DNA of 64,000 bases, taken from contig OX438751.1 in assembly GCA_949316235.1 (NCBI GenBank), positions 19,282,801-19,346,800 of the forward strand, written 5' to 3'. The translations under genes were made by a program, and so were the position numbers. Below, piece by piece: positions 1-11,418 of the stretch. Under the pieces are notes generated by a model. The model worked only from the letters and a program-made list of their open reading frames with translations, was not told where the DNA came from and made no database searches. The stretch is from Oegoconia quadripuncta. Lineage: Eukaryota > Arthropoda > Insecta > Lepidoptera > Autostichidae. Numbering within the stretch: position 1 is the stretch's first letter; each line of letters begins with the position of its first letter.

Positions 1-458
1 AATAGTTTTTCATTTACAAGTATCTAATTTAAAAAAATGAACATCGAACCTCATAAAAAAATATTGCAAATTCTTGTTGCTATTTCCGAAAGTAATTTGG
101 ATAGAAAGAAGAAGAAAGAAGAATTGATAGATGAAAAATTAACTATTTTAATAGAAGCGCTTTTAAGTGTTTATCTTCCCCTTAACTAACACAGTAGAAA
201 GATTCCCGTGTGAAAGCGGTCTAATTCTGTAGCCGCGATAAAGCCATCGACATGAAATTATGATCGATCGCCAATGACACAAGGCGCGACCTTGGCTCTC
301 CGCACACGTGGGCGGACGCCTATAGGGTACATCAACCAAACTGAATCCACGCCACTGCAATCTGTAGCAACATTTAAAATAGCCGTTCACGTATTATGTA
401 CCTACCTCATGTAGGCGATCTATTCGAATATTGTATTCGAATGTATTTCGGCATTTAT
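1..458. other. No gene recognised
   Basis: AT-rich, non-repetitive by comparison with the rest of the window. Only short chance reading frames are seen. Confidence 0.5.
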
Positions 459-828
459 CGATTGGCGTGGTGGGTAGTGACCGTGCTCTCGAAACCAAAC
501 CAAATAATTGAATGTCTTTGTTCGAAACCGACGGTTGTGGTTTCGAATCCCGTAGGGGTAAATGTTTTTGTGATGAATATTAACATTTATTCTGTTTGTA
601 AACATTGTTGTACAACAGATATGACAATAAAATATACAGTTGAAATGGACAAGTTAGTATATCTTCTAGTCAATCTCAGAGAAGGCGAAAAGACATATGT
701 ATATTATTTACAAAAGCTTAGTAGAATGTACAAAATAAGTCGTATGTACAGGGTTCGCTTAGTTTGGGTAGTAACTTATTAGTAATCTGTGGTTTGGGAC
801 TAAATAATATAAGTGTCTAAAATATTTA
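459..828 (+). repeat. SINE-A, tRNA-derived, degenerate
   Basis: The head has an A-box-like GGCGTGGTGGGTAGTGACC and a B-box-like GGTTTCGAATCCC. The body and tail (TTTGGGACTAAATAA, then AATATTTATT) match the minus-strand copies at 5.0, 8.5 and 51.4 kb. About 100 extra bases sit between head and tail, so this copy is old or carries a small insertion. Confidence 0.7.
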
Positions 829-1012
829 TTCAGCATCATATTAGCCACAGGATGTCCACTGCTGAACATAGAATTCCAGAGTTCCAGAGTGAGCCATTGG
901 AAGCGGTCTACATCGAGAGATTTCCCGCGACCTCTGTCGGGTCGTCTGTCCACCTTGTGAGTGGATGTCCTATACGCTCGCTTGCCGATCCGTGGTCTCC
1001 ACTCGAGAACTT
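829..1012 (-). repeat. Repeat M, LINE 3' fragment
   Basis: It contains CCACAGGATGTCCACTGCTG, the reverse complement of the stretch ending in CAGCAGT-GGACGTCCT-TGGC that closes a common insect LINE. It shares GATTTCCCGC, GTCGT-GTCCAC and GTGAGTGGAT with the copy at 56.8 kb. No reading frame survives. Confidence 0.6.
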
Positions 1013-1025
1013 TAATGTAACACTA

Positions 1026-1817
1026 ACTACAATACCAATTTTAAAACTAATATATTAATTTAAATAATATATTTATTATTATTATTCAATCACTACTAGA
1101 GGAGCTAACAATTGCGGAGGCTTGAAAGAATACCTCTTAATGAAAGGTGGTTTAATCCCGACATGTTGAATCACGTTATGATTGTCAATAATCCTTTTGG
1201 TACAGTCCAAGTATCAGTTGAATATTCGGCATCTTATAAAATGACTTAAAAATTCCAGGCCCTGGAATCTCCTGATAGCTGTCTATGGTTATGGATAATC
1301 TCCAGTTGAGAAGTTTTCATAGCTACATAATCTTAGGAATTTTACCCTGGCTTGACAAACCAAGTGTAATATAAATTATACGACTGAGAGTTTATGTTGT
1401 CAAATTATAGCACCAGCTCTACATCAAGTCTGTTCCTAGTTCCAATGCTATGAGATCATTGACACGCTTGTTGTGAGCTCAGAGGATGTTGTGGCCGCTG
1501 TCCTCAATGTACAATCGGCAGCATGTAAGACGTTTTCAACGCCTTTTAGACTAAATCGATTTTGTAATAACTTTTCTTATTGCAAGAGGTCTAGTTTTAC
1601 TGGTTTGTTTTCAGCTGTAATCAGCCCAGACTCTACGACCACATTTGATGAAATCATACGATTTAGTGGACGGACGTATTACGTAATCCACATCACAAAC
1701 ATGTTGATGGTTTTGATTGTCAATTATTGATGTTTCCAATGACGTATGGTTTGGTAACATGTTGCAATGACATTTTTTACTACTTTTTGTTTAATGTGCA
1801 CCACGTGTATGTGTGTA
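1026..1817. other. No gene recognised
   Basis: No repeat family shared with the rest of the window was noticed and no convincing coding frame is present. Confidence 0.4.
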
Positions 1818-1825
1818 CTGATATG

Positions 1826-2151
1826 CAGTGGCGTGCACAGCTTTTTACCAAAGGGTAGGGTAGGCAGAATGATAAAATTTTTTATTAAATGAGAAAGATT
1901 ACAGCTACAAAATAATAAGTTATACTTTGGGATTGCTATAAAGCAATCTTTAACTGTTTTTTCTGTCTTTAATATTTGTTCACATTTCGAGGAAGGCTCG
2001 AATGTAGCCATTGCAAAAATCTGAACTAGGTAAGAATTTAATTTTGTTTAATTGAAAGTACAGTCTGATAACTTGTTCATATTGTGATACTTGTAGGATA
2101 ATTTGCTAGGGTAGGCAGTACCTTTCTGCCGGTATGAAGGACACACCATTG
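1826..2151 (+). mobile_element. hAT-type MITE (family L), copy 1
   Basis: The ends are CAGTGGCGTGCAC and a degenerate inverse, ACACACCATTG. The 8-bp flanks CTGATATG (1818-1825) and CTGTTGTG (2152-2159) agree at 6 of 8 positions, as expected for an old hAT target duplication. Internal blocks AGGGTAGGCAGAATGATAAA and GCAGTACCTTTCTGCC recur in copies at 26.5 kb (inverted) and 44.1 kb. There is no coding capacity. Confidence 0.75.
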
Positions 2152-2159
2152 CTGTTGTG

Positions 2160-3131
2160 TATGTTTAAATAAAACAAAGAGATAATTCATCACAATGTAA
2201 AGGGTAAATAAAGCAGTTTCTTACCAAAAATTCTACTTTAAAAGGAAGCAAATCAGCAAAGATTCTGTCAAAGACCCAGTTTGAACTTAATCATTCGACG
2301 TTCTGCATCTTTGTAATAATTCATAACAATGTATCACCTAAGTTCGAACAAAATCGCTGCGCATTGAGCAGGAATCACTTCCACTTTAATTCGCAAGTGT
2401 AAATATCAAAGTTGGTTAAAGATTTTTATTTTATATATGTAACTGAGTAATTTAATGACTATATTATTAAAAAATACAAGGATTAGATTTAGTTTTGGTT
2501 CGTATGGAAAATAGACATGATTTTGCAAAACGTCATGACGATCGTTGTTACATTGAAAGGGTTATAACGCTGATCTATACTGACAGACGAATGAATAAGT
2601 AGTGGTACCGAATTCATCATCATCATCAAATCAGCCATATGACGTGCACTGCTGTACCGATTTAAAAATAGTTAATTTGAGTGTAAAGTTGATAAACATA
2701 GGCGTAAAATAATTATTCGCAGCTGGTTAATTGGAATAGTATGTAACTTATGTTTGATAAACAACTTTACAAAAAAAAATGTGGAAAAAAACCAAGTTCG
2801 TTATAATGAACAACAACTTGGCCGTTCCGAGAGTTAAGATCTAAGTGGCTGTCATTCACGCACAGAAATTGCTTACAACAAACTCACTTGCTGTAATGAA
2901 CTTTGCACCTCTTTCACGTTCACGGTTTTGGCAGGATAAACTTTCTTACAAGTTACGTTGGAGTTCATCAAGTGGGCGCAATGAAGATAGAATTATTTAA
3001 TAATTTTTTTAAATAAATTCCTTATAATACGCATGTGTAAATTGCATTTCGGTAGCTTCCATTCTTAACTCCAATTATTTTCCTAAGTATGGATACTCGT
3101 ATAGGTAAGTAATAGATATAATGTAGGTAAA
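2160..3131. other. No gene recognised
   Basis: AT-rich. A short piece at 2614-2665 resembles the start of repeat M (CATCAT, then GACGTGCACTGCTG). Nothing else is recognisable. Confidence 0.4.
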
Positions 3132-3338
3132 TAATAAATATCCTTGAACATACACACAACACACTCTAGTTTCACAGTAAGCAACTAGGCTTGTATTATG
3201 GATACCAAATGGTTGGTACACAAATATATTTTTTTTATAAATAACATGCATATAACTCTTTCACTCTCTACTCTCGTACACGTATCCGTATTCATCATAC
3301 AAACAAGGCCCCGGCGGGATTCAAACCCGCGATCTTTT
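3132..3338 (-). repeat. SINE-B, tRNA-derived, head truncated
   Basis: Reads in reverse: tail AATAAATATCCTTGAACATA, body GTGTTGTGGATACC-like, then the B box as its reverse complement GGGATTCAAACCCGC. The tRNA-like 5' end is missing because repeat G begins abruptly at 3340. Confidence 0.7.
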
Positions 3339-3339
3339 T

Positions 3340-3560
3340 ACCCGACTGTCCCAGGAAGGAGGGTAATGTTTTTCGGGTGTATGTGGATTTCTATGTTATC
3401 TCCTGTAGCCTAAACGACTTGATCGATTTCGAAGTGCATGATGTCGGTTGTTTCGTTTCGATCAATGGAGTGTCATAGATATTATATGCTAAAAAATCCA
3501 AAATGGCCCCGCAATATATAATTCTATCGGGTTTTTGTTTTTAAACTTAAATTGTTTTGC
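3340..3560 (+). repeat. Dispersed repeat G
   Basis: Starts ACCCGACTGTCCCAGGAAGG and ends around CTATCGGGTTTTTGTTTTTA. It is shared with 15.95, 16.16 and 38.4 kb (same strand) and 20.3, 23.5 and 46.1 kb (opposite strand). Noncoding; superfamily not determined. Confidence 0.65.
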
Positions 3561-3648
3561 AGTCAAGGTTTTTAATCAATACATCAAATAGGTCATCAAA
3601 AATCTACGTCGCATAACCTACGATTTGAGGGTTTAATTAGATTCTCTA

Positions 3649-3920
3649 TCACCTATCCCCAGTGGGGGTACATGTTTCGTGCTCGGTTTGTTTGACGGTC
3701 GGGGATTTCAAATGTCCACCCGGGTAGCTACTTCCATCTTATCTAAATCTGCCGCCAAGCAGCAATGTTAATAGCAATGTTGTGTTCCGGTGGTCAGATA
3801 TAAAATAGCCAGTCCCCCAATTAGGAGGGGTCATCCGGGTCAGTACGCTTCCACCTTCGGCCTCATGTTCACTTAACATCAAATGTGATTGAGGGCAAGT
3901 GCTAACCCGTTGTGCATCAA
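3649..3920 (+). repeat. SINE-C, degenerate
   Basis: Shares ATCTGCCGCCAAGCAGCAAT, CAGTACGCTTCCACCTTCG and the end CCGTTGTGCAT with the fuller copies at 5.3 and 25.7 kb. The tRNA-like head is reduced to CCCCAGTGGGGGTACATG. Confidence 0.75.
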
Positions 3921-3924
3921 AAGT

Positions 3925-5027
3925 TACCTACGAGTAGTTCTTAGATAAACAATTTCCATGAAAAAGAAACTTATGTTGATTTATCAAAAATATCAGCGCG
4001 ACGACGAAGGTGAATCCGTATACAAATACCTAGTTAGTCATACTGTTCGATTTACAGTTATTGTAAATTCTTCGAAACTCGCAAACCTCCTCGGAAAGAT
4101 AAATTGGATTATTTATGAATTGCTTTCAACAAAGTGTTAATAAGATTAACAATAATTTATATGTCTTTATGTAATAAATTTCGTTTTAATTATCGTTTTT
4201 GTTCGGTTATATTTGCGACTCCGATATTTCCTATATAATAATGTTGATTTTGAATCGCGTTAATGAAATTTACTACTATTTAGACTAAAATTTGCGTAAA
4301 CATTGCCAGTTATGTTTTGTTTGCGCATATGCCTTTGTTCAGCGCAAGCGTGGCTCGCTGGAGAAGGAAGTTGTTAACGCTTGCCCTTCGGGTTTCATCG
4401 CTTCAATATTTATTTTCAGATAAAGAAAAATTTAAACAAAAGAGATTTATAGCACAGACTATGAAGTTATAAAACTGTGCTAATTGCCCACTTTTCTCTT
4501 GAAACGGATGAGCCGACACATTTCTTTAGTATTTACAAGTGTAGTTTAGGTATTTGCCCTTGTTCCATGCCTGTACGATCACAAAACGAGACAAATTGGA
4601 CAACTAATTCTTAGTTATGATCTGTTAACGTAGAATGTAATTGCTTGATTCCCTTTGATATCTGGACAATATAAATTTTATTATACATCTGATCGCACTA
4701 TTAGTGCAAATAGAAATGCTCTACAAAATATAGCGACGATTGGCCGCTCGGAATAATACTTATGTTTTGGGGGCAATTCTTTTTTGAATCGTATAAATTA
4801 CATAAGCCCCCGTAACATGACATCGTTTGTCGCGCGCAACGCGACGTGAGAGTGGGATAATTGTATATTTCGTCCAAACGAATGAGCAGGACAAATACTA
4901 TCTCGCGCTACATAAACGTTTATCGCGCCTGTCATGCTACTAGTGCTGAAGACGATATATGAGTGTTACTATGCTATCTCATAGTTGTTGTATCCAATTT
5001 TAGTTGTATCCAATTTTATCCATTATA
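3925..5027. other. No gene recognised
   Basis: No repeat match and no convincing frame. A 60-codon frame at 3958-4140 has no recognisable domain and is treated as chance. Confidence 0.4.
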
Positions 5028-5257
5028 ATTAATAAATATTTCGGACACTTACACCAATCATCTAGTCCCAAACTAAGCAAAGCTAGTACTATGGATACTA
5101 GATAACGGATAAACATACATAAATATTTATATAAACATCCATGACTCAGGAATAAATGTTCATATTCATCACACAAACATTTACCCGTCGCGGGATTCGA
5201 ACCCGCAACCGTTGGTTTCGCTGACAGGGTCACTATCCACTACACCAATCGGTCGTC
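5028..5257 (-). repeat. SINE-A, well preserved
   Basis: In reverse it begins GACGACCGATTGGTGTAGTG (tRNA-like A box), has the B box GGGTTCGAATCCCGC and ends in AATATTTATT. Near-identical copies lie at 8461-8703 and 51424-51656, suggesting recent activity. It is not a functional tRNA, because the acceptor stem is not closed on the 3' side and the SINE body follows. Confidence 0.85.
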
Positions 5258-5333
5258 AATCTCAGTCTCAACTATTATCAAAGCGTTCTTAACATACCTA
5301 CACCGCGTAACATAACATAACATTTAACTTTTT

Positions 5334-5668
5334 TATTTAACTGGCTCAATATAAACAACATTGGGTTTACGATTCGGAGGTCGCGGGTTCGATCCCCAGC
5401 GGGGTACATGTTTAAGTACTCGGTTTGGTTGATGGTAGGGCATTTTAAATGTCCGCCTGGCTAGCTACCACCATCTTATCTAAATCTGCCGCCAAGCAGC
5501 AATGTTAATAGTATTGTTGTATTCCGGTTGTCAAGAGATAAGATAGCCAGTCACCCAAATGTGTTGGGGTTTCCGGGTCAGTACGCTTCCACCTTCGACC
5601 TCATCTTCACTTAACATCAGGTGTGATTGAGGTCATATACCAACCCGTTGTGCATAAAAAAAAAACAA
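5334..5668 (+). repeat. SINE-C, full length
   Basis: The tRNA-like head contains the B box GCGGGTTCGATCCCC. The body runs through TCTGGCTAGC-like, GCCGCCAAGCAGCAATG and CCTCATCTTCACTTAACATC. It ends CCCGTTGTGCAT with an A-rich tail. This is the best reference copy of the family in the window. Confidence 0.85.
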
Positions 5669-5689
5669 CGTCACGACCTTTATCCCAAA

Positions 5690-5835
5690 TTAGGTGGTCC
5701 GAGATATCCCAAAAATTAGCGTTTGGGTTTTCCAAACCTTAAAAACTTAATTCTACAAACAATATTCGCGGTTCATCTTTCGAAATTTGCAGAAATGTCT
5801 CTCTGGCCACGTGGTCAGACGTGAGCCCATCGCCA
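5690..5835. repeat. Repeat S, copy 1
   Basis: The stretch with GAGATATCCC, GCGTTTGGGTTTTCC and GGTTCATCTTTC is repeated, diverged, at 45601-45735. Noncoding; origin unknown. Confidence 0.5.
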
Positions 5836-5930
5836 TTATTCTATATTTATTATTATTACTATTAAATCCTTTATAGCACTCAAAATAAAATACAAAGAAT
5901 ATTTAACATCCTAACTAATATCCTATCCTA

Positions 5931-6131
5931 TCCTAACTAATATTTTAAATTCGAAAATTTGTGTGTGTATATGTCTGTGTGCATATATGAATGTTTATTA
6001 CCTCTTTACGCATTTGGATGAAATTTGGTAGGTAGACAGATTAGGACCTGGATTAACTTATAGGCAAATTTTTTGCTGAACCGATTTTGATAAAATCTTC
6101 CACGCAGACGAAGTCGAGGGCGGAAAGCTAG
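5931..6131 (+). mobile_element. Non-autonomous Helitron
   Basis: Starts TCCTAACTAATATT after an A and ends GTCGAGGGCGGAAAGCTAG before a T, that is A|TC...CTAG|T as expected for Helitrons. The 3' end has the short GC-rich hairpin seen in all family members here. The phrase ATCCTAACTAATA is duplicated just upstream of the start. Confidence 0.75.
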
Positions 6132-6229
6132 TACAAAGGCGGTCTTATTTATTTCCCTACTTTTGTCATATTTATAAATCTGTAAAAATGTATTACAATT
6201 GTTATTTGATTAAAACTACTTTAAACCAC

Positions 6230-6365
6230 TTCGTGGCTCAATGTAACGGCATTGGTTAGCTACTATACCATCTATTATCTAAGACTGCCGCCAATTCTTT
6301 CGGCCGCATCTTTATTTAACATCAGCTGTGACTGGTGTTAAGCGCTAACCCGTTGTGCATTAAAA
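6230..6365 (+). repeat. SINE-C, internally deleted
   Basis: Head remnant GTGGCTCAATGTAA and the 3' part (TTTAACATCAGCTGTGA, CCCGTTGTGCAT) are joined with the middle missing. Confidence 0.6.
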
Positions 6366-6629
6366 ACCTTTTATAATTTTAATTGTTCTATATACGATTC
6401 TACAATTAGGGGAAAAAGAAATAAAATATGAAAAGAAAGGAAAAAATAACTATTCCGCTGGAGCATGAACACTTTAATGAAAAGCGGTTTATACACTAAT
6501 ATATGGGTTTATAATTACGAATTGGCTTTGTTTATTTATTTTAATACTTTATTGAACACATACATAAATATAGATATATCATCCAAATACACCAAGCTAC
6601 TATGTTATAAGCTAAAAAGGCTTAAACAT

Positions 6630-6653
6630 ACACACACACACACACACACACAC
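6630..6653. repeat. (CA)n microsatellite
   Basis: An uninterrupted run of about 12 CA units. Confidence 0.9.
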
Positions 6654-6819
6654 ATTGTTGTAATAGATATTTAGTGTACACATGAAAAAGAAAGAGATAC
6701 ACAAATACATACACTCTAAATATGCACACTACAAACTATGTAATTATTCTTATAGATATTTATCTTGTTTATAGGTACATCCTTATTAGTCTTCTAGCTC
6801 CCGGCAAAGTAAAATAACT

Positions 6820-7010
6820 AGTAAATAAATATTTCAAACAATTACACCAAAAACTACACTAGCCAAAACCTCTACTATACTATATAACAGGTACATATAT
6901 ATTTATGTAAACATCCATAACACGATAATAAATGTTCGTATTCTTCATCACACAAACATTTATCTTTAGCTGGATTCGAACCAGTACCCTCTACACGCAC
7001 CAATCGTCGT
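6820..7010 (-). repeat. SINE-A, degenerate
   Basis: Contains AATAAATATTTCAAACAATT, CATCCATAACACGATAATAA and the B box reverse complement GGATTCGAACC. More diverged than the copies at 5.0 and 8.5 kb. Confidence 0.65.
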
Positions 7011-7254
7011 AACAATGATGCAAATATATCCAAATGCTATGTATTATTAGCCCAGGGAAAATATGGTAAAAAATATTTAGCTAGACATAATTCAGAACCG
7101 GCTTACATATTAACTATCTTATAGAGGTATATTAGAGATGTATTTTGAATATCTATGCCCAAAAAAAACGGTAGCTTATTCTAGATTTTTAGAAAATCCC
7201 GTTATTAATTTGTATATAACAATAAATACTAACTGTAAAATATTTAATTAGGCA

Positions 7255-7322
7255 GACTATTGTTCGCCTCGCCGTCCCCCAGGGGAGCGGTATGAGGAAC
7301 GCATTTCCCCGCGTAAAAAAAG
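7255..7322 (+). repeat. R1-like LINE 3' tail relic
   Basis: CCGTCCCCCAGGGGAGCGGT followed by GCATTTCCCCGCGT and an A run. It resembles the tails at 30.7 and 49.8 kb. Confidence 0.45.
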
Positions 7323-8460
7323 GTAGACTTTTGTTAAACACAGTTAACTTATTGGTGGATAAAAAACTAAGCATGTTATAGTTAGGCATGCATGTGTTTT
7401 TAGCTGAGAATGTCGTCGAGCTGCATTGCTTAACAAATAAAAATGAGAACTAATATTTTGTAACGATAATTTCCGGAGAGGCTTTGGAATTAAAAGAAAT
7501 ACCCATAAATCGATCATTTTTTAAAAGAAACACGTTTTTCAAAATTAACTTAAACTCAAGTAGCGTTTCTTACAAATGCTTAATTTTTAGCAATTATTAC
7601 TACATTTACAACACTTTATTAAATGTTTCAAGAGAATCGCGGTTACGAATTTTTCCGGGGTCTAAACGTATTATCCCTGGGCTATATTATACGAGTAATA
7701 ATGAATCAGTATTCCGTTCTGAACTCCTGAATATTACAATATAATCAGAAAAATATTTCGTAACAGCACCGATAAATCATATGAGCTTATAACAGGCAGT
7801 AGCACGGAAAAACACTTCAAGAATTTATAAGTGCTATATTAAAACTTCCGAATTAAGATGGCTAATCTTAGCACACTGATCTTTAGGGACCCGTAACAAA
7901 ATGAAACACTTCTGGAATCACCTCCGTATCTGTCTGGCCGACCAAGGTTAATGCCATTTATTACAACACTGTTTAGATACTTAATTGATAGTTTTGATTT
8001 TATAGGGTCATTACGTGGAGTAATTAAGAGAAAAAGTTCATGTTATGCCTATTATTTTTTACTAATACTTTGTTTTCTTGAAAAAAATCATTTGGGTTAT
8101 AATAACTTTTTTAACAAGGAACTTTTTAACTATTAAATCTTGTACGTCACGCAACATAAGCTTCCCCATCTATGAAATAATATTTTTTTATTTTTATATG
8201 ATACCCCACAAAATAACTTCAATTTAATTTTTTTATTACTTGTATTTTTGGAATAACGTTTCGGAATTGCTGTCTTAAATCGATTGCGGAAAATCTTGAA
8301 CAAATATGTAGAAAGTGCTTTGTCTACACCTAAACTACAATGTTTTTTTTTTGTTTGATACCAGGCAAAAATAATAACTATTACAGTTGAACTATATCAT
8401 TAGAGCAGTATGGATTTACAACTTACTGTAATTTTCAAAGTTAGTAGGTAATGGAATCAA
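7323..8460. other. No gene recognised
   Basis: AT-rich. Frames of 61 to 86 codons at 7484-7744 and 7951-8136 have AT-driven composition (F, Y, N, I, K) and no motif. No repeats were noticed. Confidence 0.4.
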
Positions 8461-8703
8461 TAATAAATAATAAATAAATAAATATTTGAGGCACTTACAC
8501 CAATCGTCTAGTCCCAAACTAAGCAAAGCTTGTACTATGGATACCAGATAACGGATAAACATTCATAAATATTTATATAAACATCCATGACTCGGGAATA
8601 AATGTTCGTATTCATCATACAAACATTTACCCCTCGCGGGAGTCGAACCCGCAACCGTTGGTTTCGCTGACAGGGTCACTATCCACTACACCAATCGGTC
8701 GTC
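8461..8703 (-). repeat. SINE-A, well preserved
   Basis: Near-identical to the copy at 5028-5257. The tail on this strand is an (AAT)(AAAT)n run, the usual simple-repeat extension of this family. Confidence 0.85.
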
Positions 8704-9239
8704 AAAACCTTTAATGTTACGGAACACTCATTGCCCGACACCTACTCACCACTTGACCGCTTATATTACGTAAAGACACATTTAAAAATGGATTATATTT
8801 GGCGCCCGCAACTTTGAACTGAGTTGTAATTCATAAACGGACGCGTGTCACCGTGAAAAATGACTCTTCCAGGTATTTGTCGACCTTCCAATGGTGCTCA
8901 CAACATATACATCACACGTCATATATCAGAGTGAGCTATTTAACGTTTCTTTGACTAATTAGTCACACTGGAAATGTTTGTGACAAGAGAAATGACTAAA
9001 ATATTCCAAATGGTGTATCTGCGTATATGTGTGCCGAACTCATCCGGAAATATTTTTTTATAATTTCAATAAACTTTTTTACGGTGGCGCCGGTCGAACA
9101 ATTAAACTCTTGAGTTGACATCGCTGACATAAAGAAGTGAAATCAACGTAATGCATATTCAAGATTCCTTCCTTGTTAAACTAAAACACGTCCAAGTGTG
9201 AATCGGACTCCGTACAAGGTCGACAATCCGCGACACAAA

Positions 9240-9430
9240 GAAGGGGTGTTTGTGACATTGCAGCGCTAAAACGCCTGAACAGTAAAAATGGTTTTTAATT
9301 ATGGGAAGCTATTCACCATGTTTGATGGATGTCAGTTGACCCATTTCAAAGATAGTTAATATTTAACACAGATTATTTTACACAGATTATATGTTCATAG
9401 AATCTTGGCTGTTTTCTAAATTTTTAATTT
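9240..9430 (+). repeat. Repeat H, degenerate
   Basis: Contains CACCATGTTTGATGGA, CCATTTCAAAGATA and TTTTCTAAATTTTTAATTTA, matching the copies at 40.5 and 55.6 kb. Just upstream, CCAAGTGTGAATCGGACTCC at about 9191 is a relic of repeat U (see 53612). Confidence 0.5.
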
Positions 9431-9469
9431 ACTTAAACTTCTTCTTTTTCAAAAAAATATTTATGAGCT

Positions 9470-9560
9470 ACGCTATAAGTCCGACAAGAGACTTTGACCA
9501 TGTGAAAGAAAAGGTGAATGTCATGTCGTACCAAGAGGTTAAATCGATGGAAGAGAGGTG
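9470..9560 (+). pseudogene. LINE-W reverse transcriptase C-terminal fragment
   Basis: Encodes VKEKVNVMSYQEVK, the near-terminal motif of a LINE whose C-terminus occurs in at least five places here (also 25.0-25.6, 36.3 and 39.0 kb). Only about 30 codons remain and the frame is open into unrelated AT-rich DNA. Confidence 0.6.
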
Positions 9561-9689
9561 TGGTCATTACGTTATTTATGGCTATTTTTTTTTAATGATT
9601 AAATGGATACGCGTTGGGCCACAATCTCAAATTCGTACAACAATACACACATATTTTCACATTTGCTGGGACTTTCTTGCGTTGCTACT

Positions 9690-9775
9690 ATATTACAATA
9701 CAATACAATACAATACAAATACTCTTTATTGCGCATAATATTTTACAATAATTTTTGAGGATAACAATAGAACAC
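9690..9775 (-). repeat. Repeat E: LINE or SINE 3' end with (TTGTA)n tail
   Basis: On the minus strand it reads GATAAC-TATTGTAAAATATT, then GCGCAATAAAGAGTATTTG, then about five TTGTA units. The same end with different unit numbers occurs at 45.4 and 57.3 kb. A pentamer tail is typical of some target-primed retroelements. Confidence 0.65.
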
Positions 9776-10067
9776 AATTATTACTTTCAAATTCTGTCTT
9801 TAATTATAATTAATCTGGGGTCTAACGTAGCATTTGAGTCACTACACCGTCTAACCTTGAGTAGGCGTGATGATCCTAGCTTACAGAAGTTACTGTGGGA
9901 GGAGTACGGAGGAGGGATCTACCTAAGTATAAGTCCTACGACAGGGATAGTAGGGCTCCTAGGACCATTCGGGTACGGAACCCTAAGAATTGTACATCCA
10001 AATGTACATAAATTTTGAACATACTTTTACGATACGCTAATAAGGAAACACTCGTTTATTTTTGCAG

Positions 10068-10173
10068 GCTCGAGGTTGAGAGCATTTCAAGCGTCGTTGT
10101 AGGACGCACGACGACTCGACGACCGGGCGGGCGGCGCCGCTCCGCCCTCGGGCGATTCACTGAATTCCTCCAT
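10068..10173. other. CpG-rich patch, possible exon (strand unresolved)
   Basis: A sharp GC- and CpG-rich island in AT-rich DNA. Plus strand: an acceptor-like TTTATTTTTGCAG ends at 10067, followed by one open frame (LEVESISSVVVGR...) to a stop at about 10195. Minus strand: an ATG at 10173 with G at -3 and +4 and an in-frame stop just upstream opens a 28-codon frame (MEEFSESPEGGAAPPARSSS...) containing a protein kinase A-like RRAS site and a GTGCGT donor candidate. Both cannot be right. The composition suggests a host exon or promoter, but no family was recognised. Confidence 0.3.
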
Positions 10174-10199
10174 GACAAGTTAATCATGACATCCTAATT

Positions 10200-11029
10200 T
10201 GTTCGGACGGAGAGGAATCTCGTCGGTATGTCAGGAGCGGTCAAACACCTCACCTGAATAACCCCAGTCACTGTCACCGTTGTTTCCGACCTGATTCTTT
10301 TATAGACCATTAGATTTGCATTTTATATTCGAATCGCCATATGGAAATGAGGAGTGGTGACAGTTATACCAGTCTAACTTGTCTCCAACTGTCATCGAAC
10401 GAAACTGGGCGAGTTGCAAAATAGGATAGTTATTTGTCTTTCCACGCTCTTCAAACGACTATCTTGTCACTCACATCAGACATGAAGTTTGTTAATTACC
10501 CGACTGAAGAGAGGGCTATGTGTATCGGGCGTAGATACGCCCCATAGATATGGGGATTCTTTATTAGTAACCGAAACGGCTGGATGGATTTTAATTCATG
10601 GGGTAACGTTAGATTCGTCATCGGATAGGTAACGTCACAAAAAGTGATCTACAGCGGCAGGAAGAGTTAATGTTTGTGAAAAATAAAAAAAGAAATTTTT
10701 TCTAGGGCTACAATAATTCTTAATAGAAAAGGGGCCGTTGTGAGGATTCCGAAAATGTATATTAAAAGTACTAACTGTACAGTAGGCGCTGGGAGAGCTT
10801 CTAAATCACGTAGATATTTACATCTTTTTAGTTGGCTTTTTACACAGTGGGGTTTTTTAAGTATTTTTAAAACTGTAACAAATAAATACATGGAATTTAA
10901 ATACAAACTCCAACATGTGTAGCGTTTCCTCGTACCTATTAAAATATTTTGGATAAAAAAAATGACAAAAACATTCCAATTTTATAGATACAGTATTTAC
11001 CTGACACAAAAAGAGGAATGTTATAAGTT
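10200..11029. other. No gene recognised
   Basis: A diverged relic like repeat G lies at about 10497-10640 (TTACCCGACTGAAGAG, then GGCTGGATGGATTTT). The rest is unassigned. Confidence 0.4.
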
Positions 11030-11220
11030 TGAAGCATATGTCTGTCTATCTGGGGCATTATAACGCCAAAACGACTGAGCAGATTGAAAATGGTTTTTTA
11101 TTTTCGAAATTGTCATATTTAATGGAAATCGGTTCAGCCGTTTCGAAGATAACTAAATTTTTCACAGTTGCGTTGTACACCTGGTCTATAATTATGTTTA
11201 TAGTTCCTTGGGATATTTAA
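11030..11220 (+). repeat. Repeat H, degenerate
   Basis: Contains AATCGGTTCAGCCGTTTCGA and the ending AGTTCCTTGGGA, then TTTAATTTTC, as in copies at 55.6 and 22.6 kb. Confidence 0.45.
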
Positions 11221-11418
11221 TTTTCAATTTATGTTATGCTCCTGGTGTTTCATCAGCTAGAGAATTATATTCATTACCAATGTAGCGCTTATCCACACAC
11301 ACAGCTATTTATTATTAGAAATCCCTCCAACTTTCGTATTAATATTTAGTAAACATAATTTTAATATAGCACAAGACAATGATCTTAACGTTCAATTGGT
11401 TGTATTTTTCAATATATA

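Noticed and set aside
5150..5257. tRNA gene-like sequences with A and B boxes at SINE heads (also 8.6, 33.8, 37.9, 50.0, 60.3 kb)
   Set aside because: They are embedded in dispersed repeats, have SINE bodies directly after the tRNA-like part, and do not close a full cloverleaf.
9685..9720. CRISPR-like or satellite array from repeated ACAAT units
   Set aside because: Units are adjacent pentamers with no spacers; they are retroelement tails.
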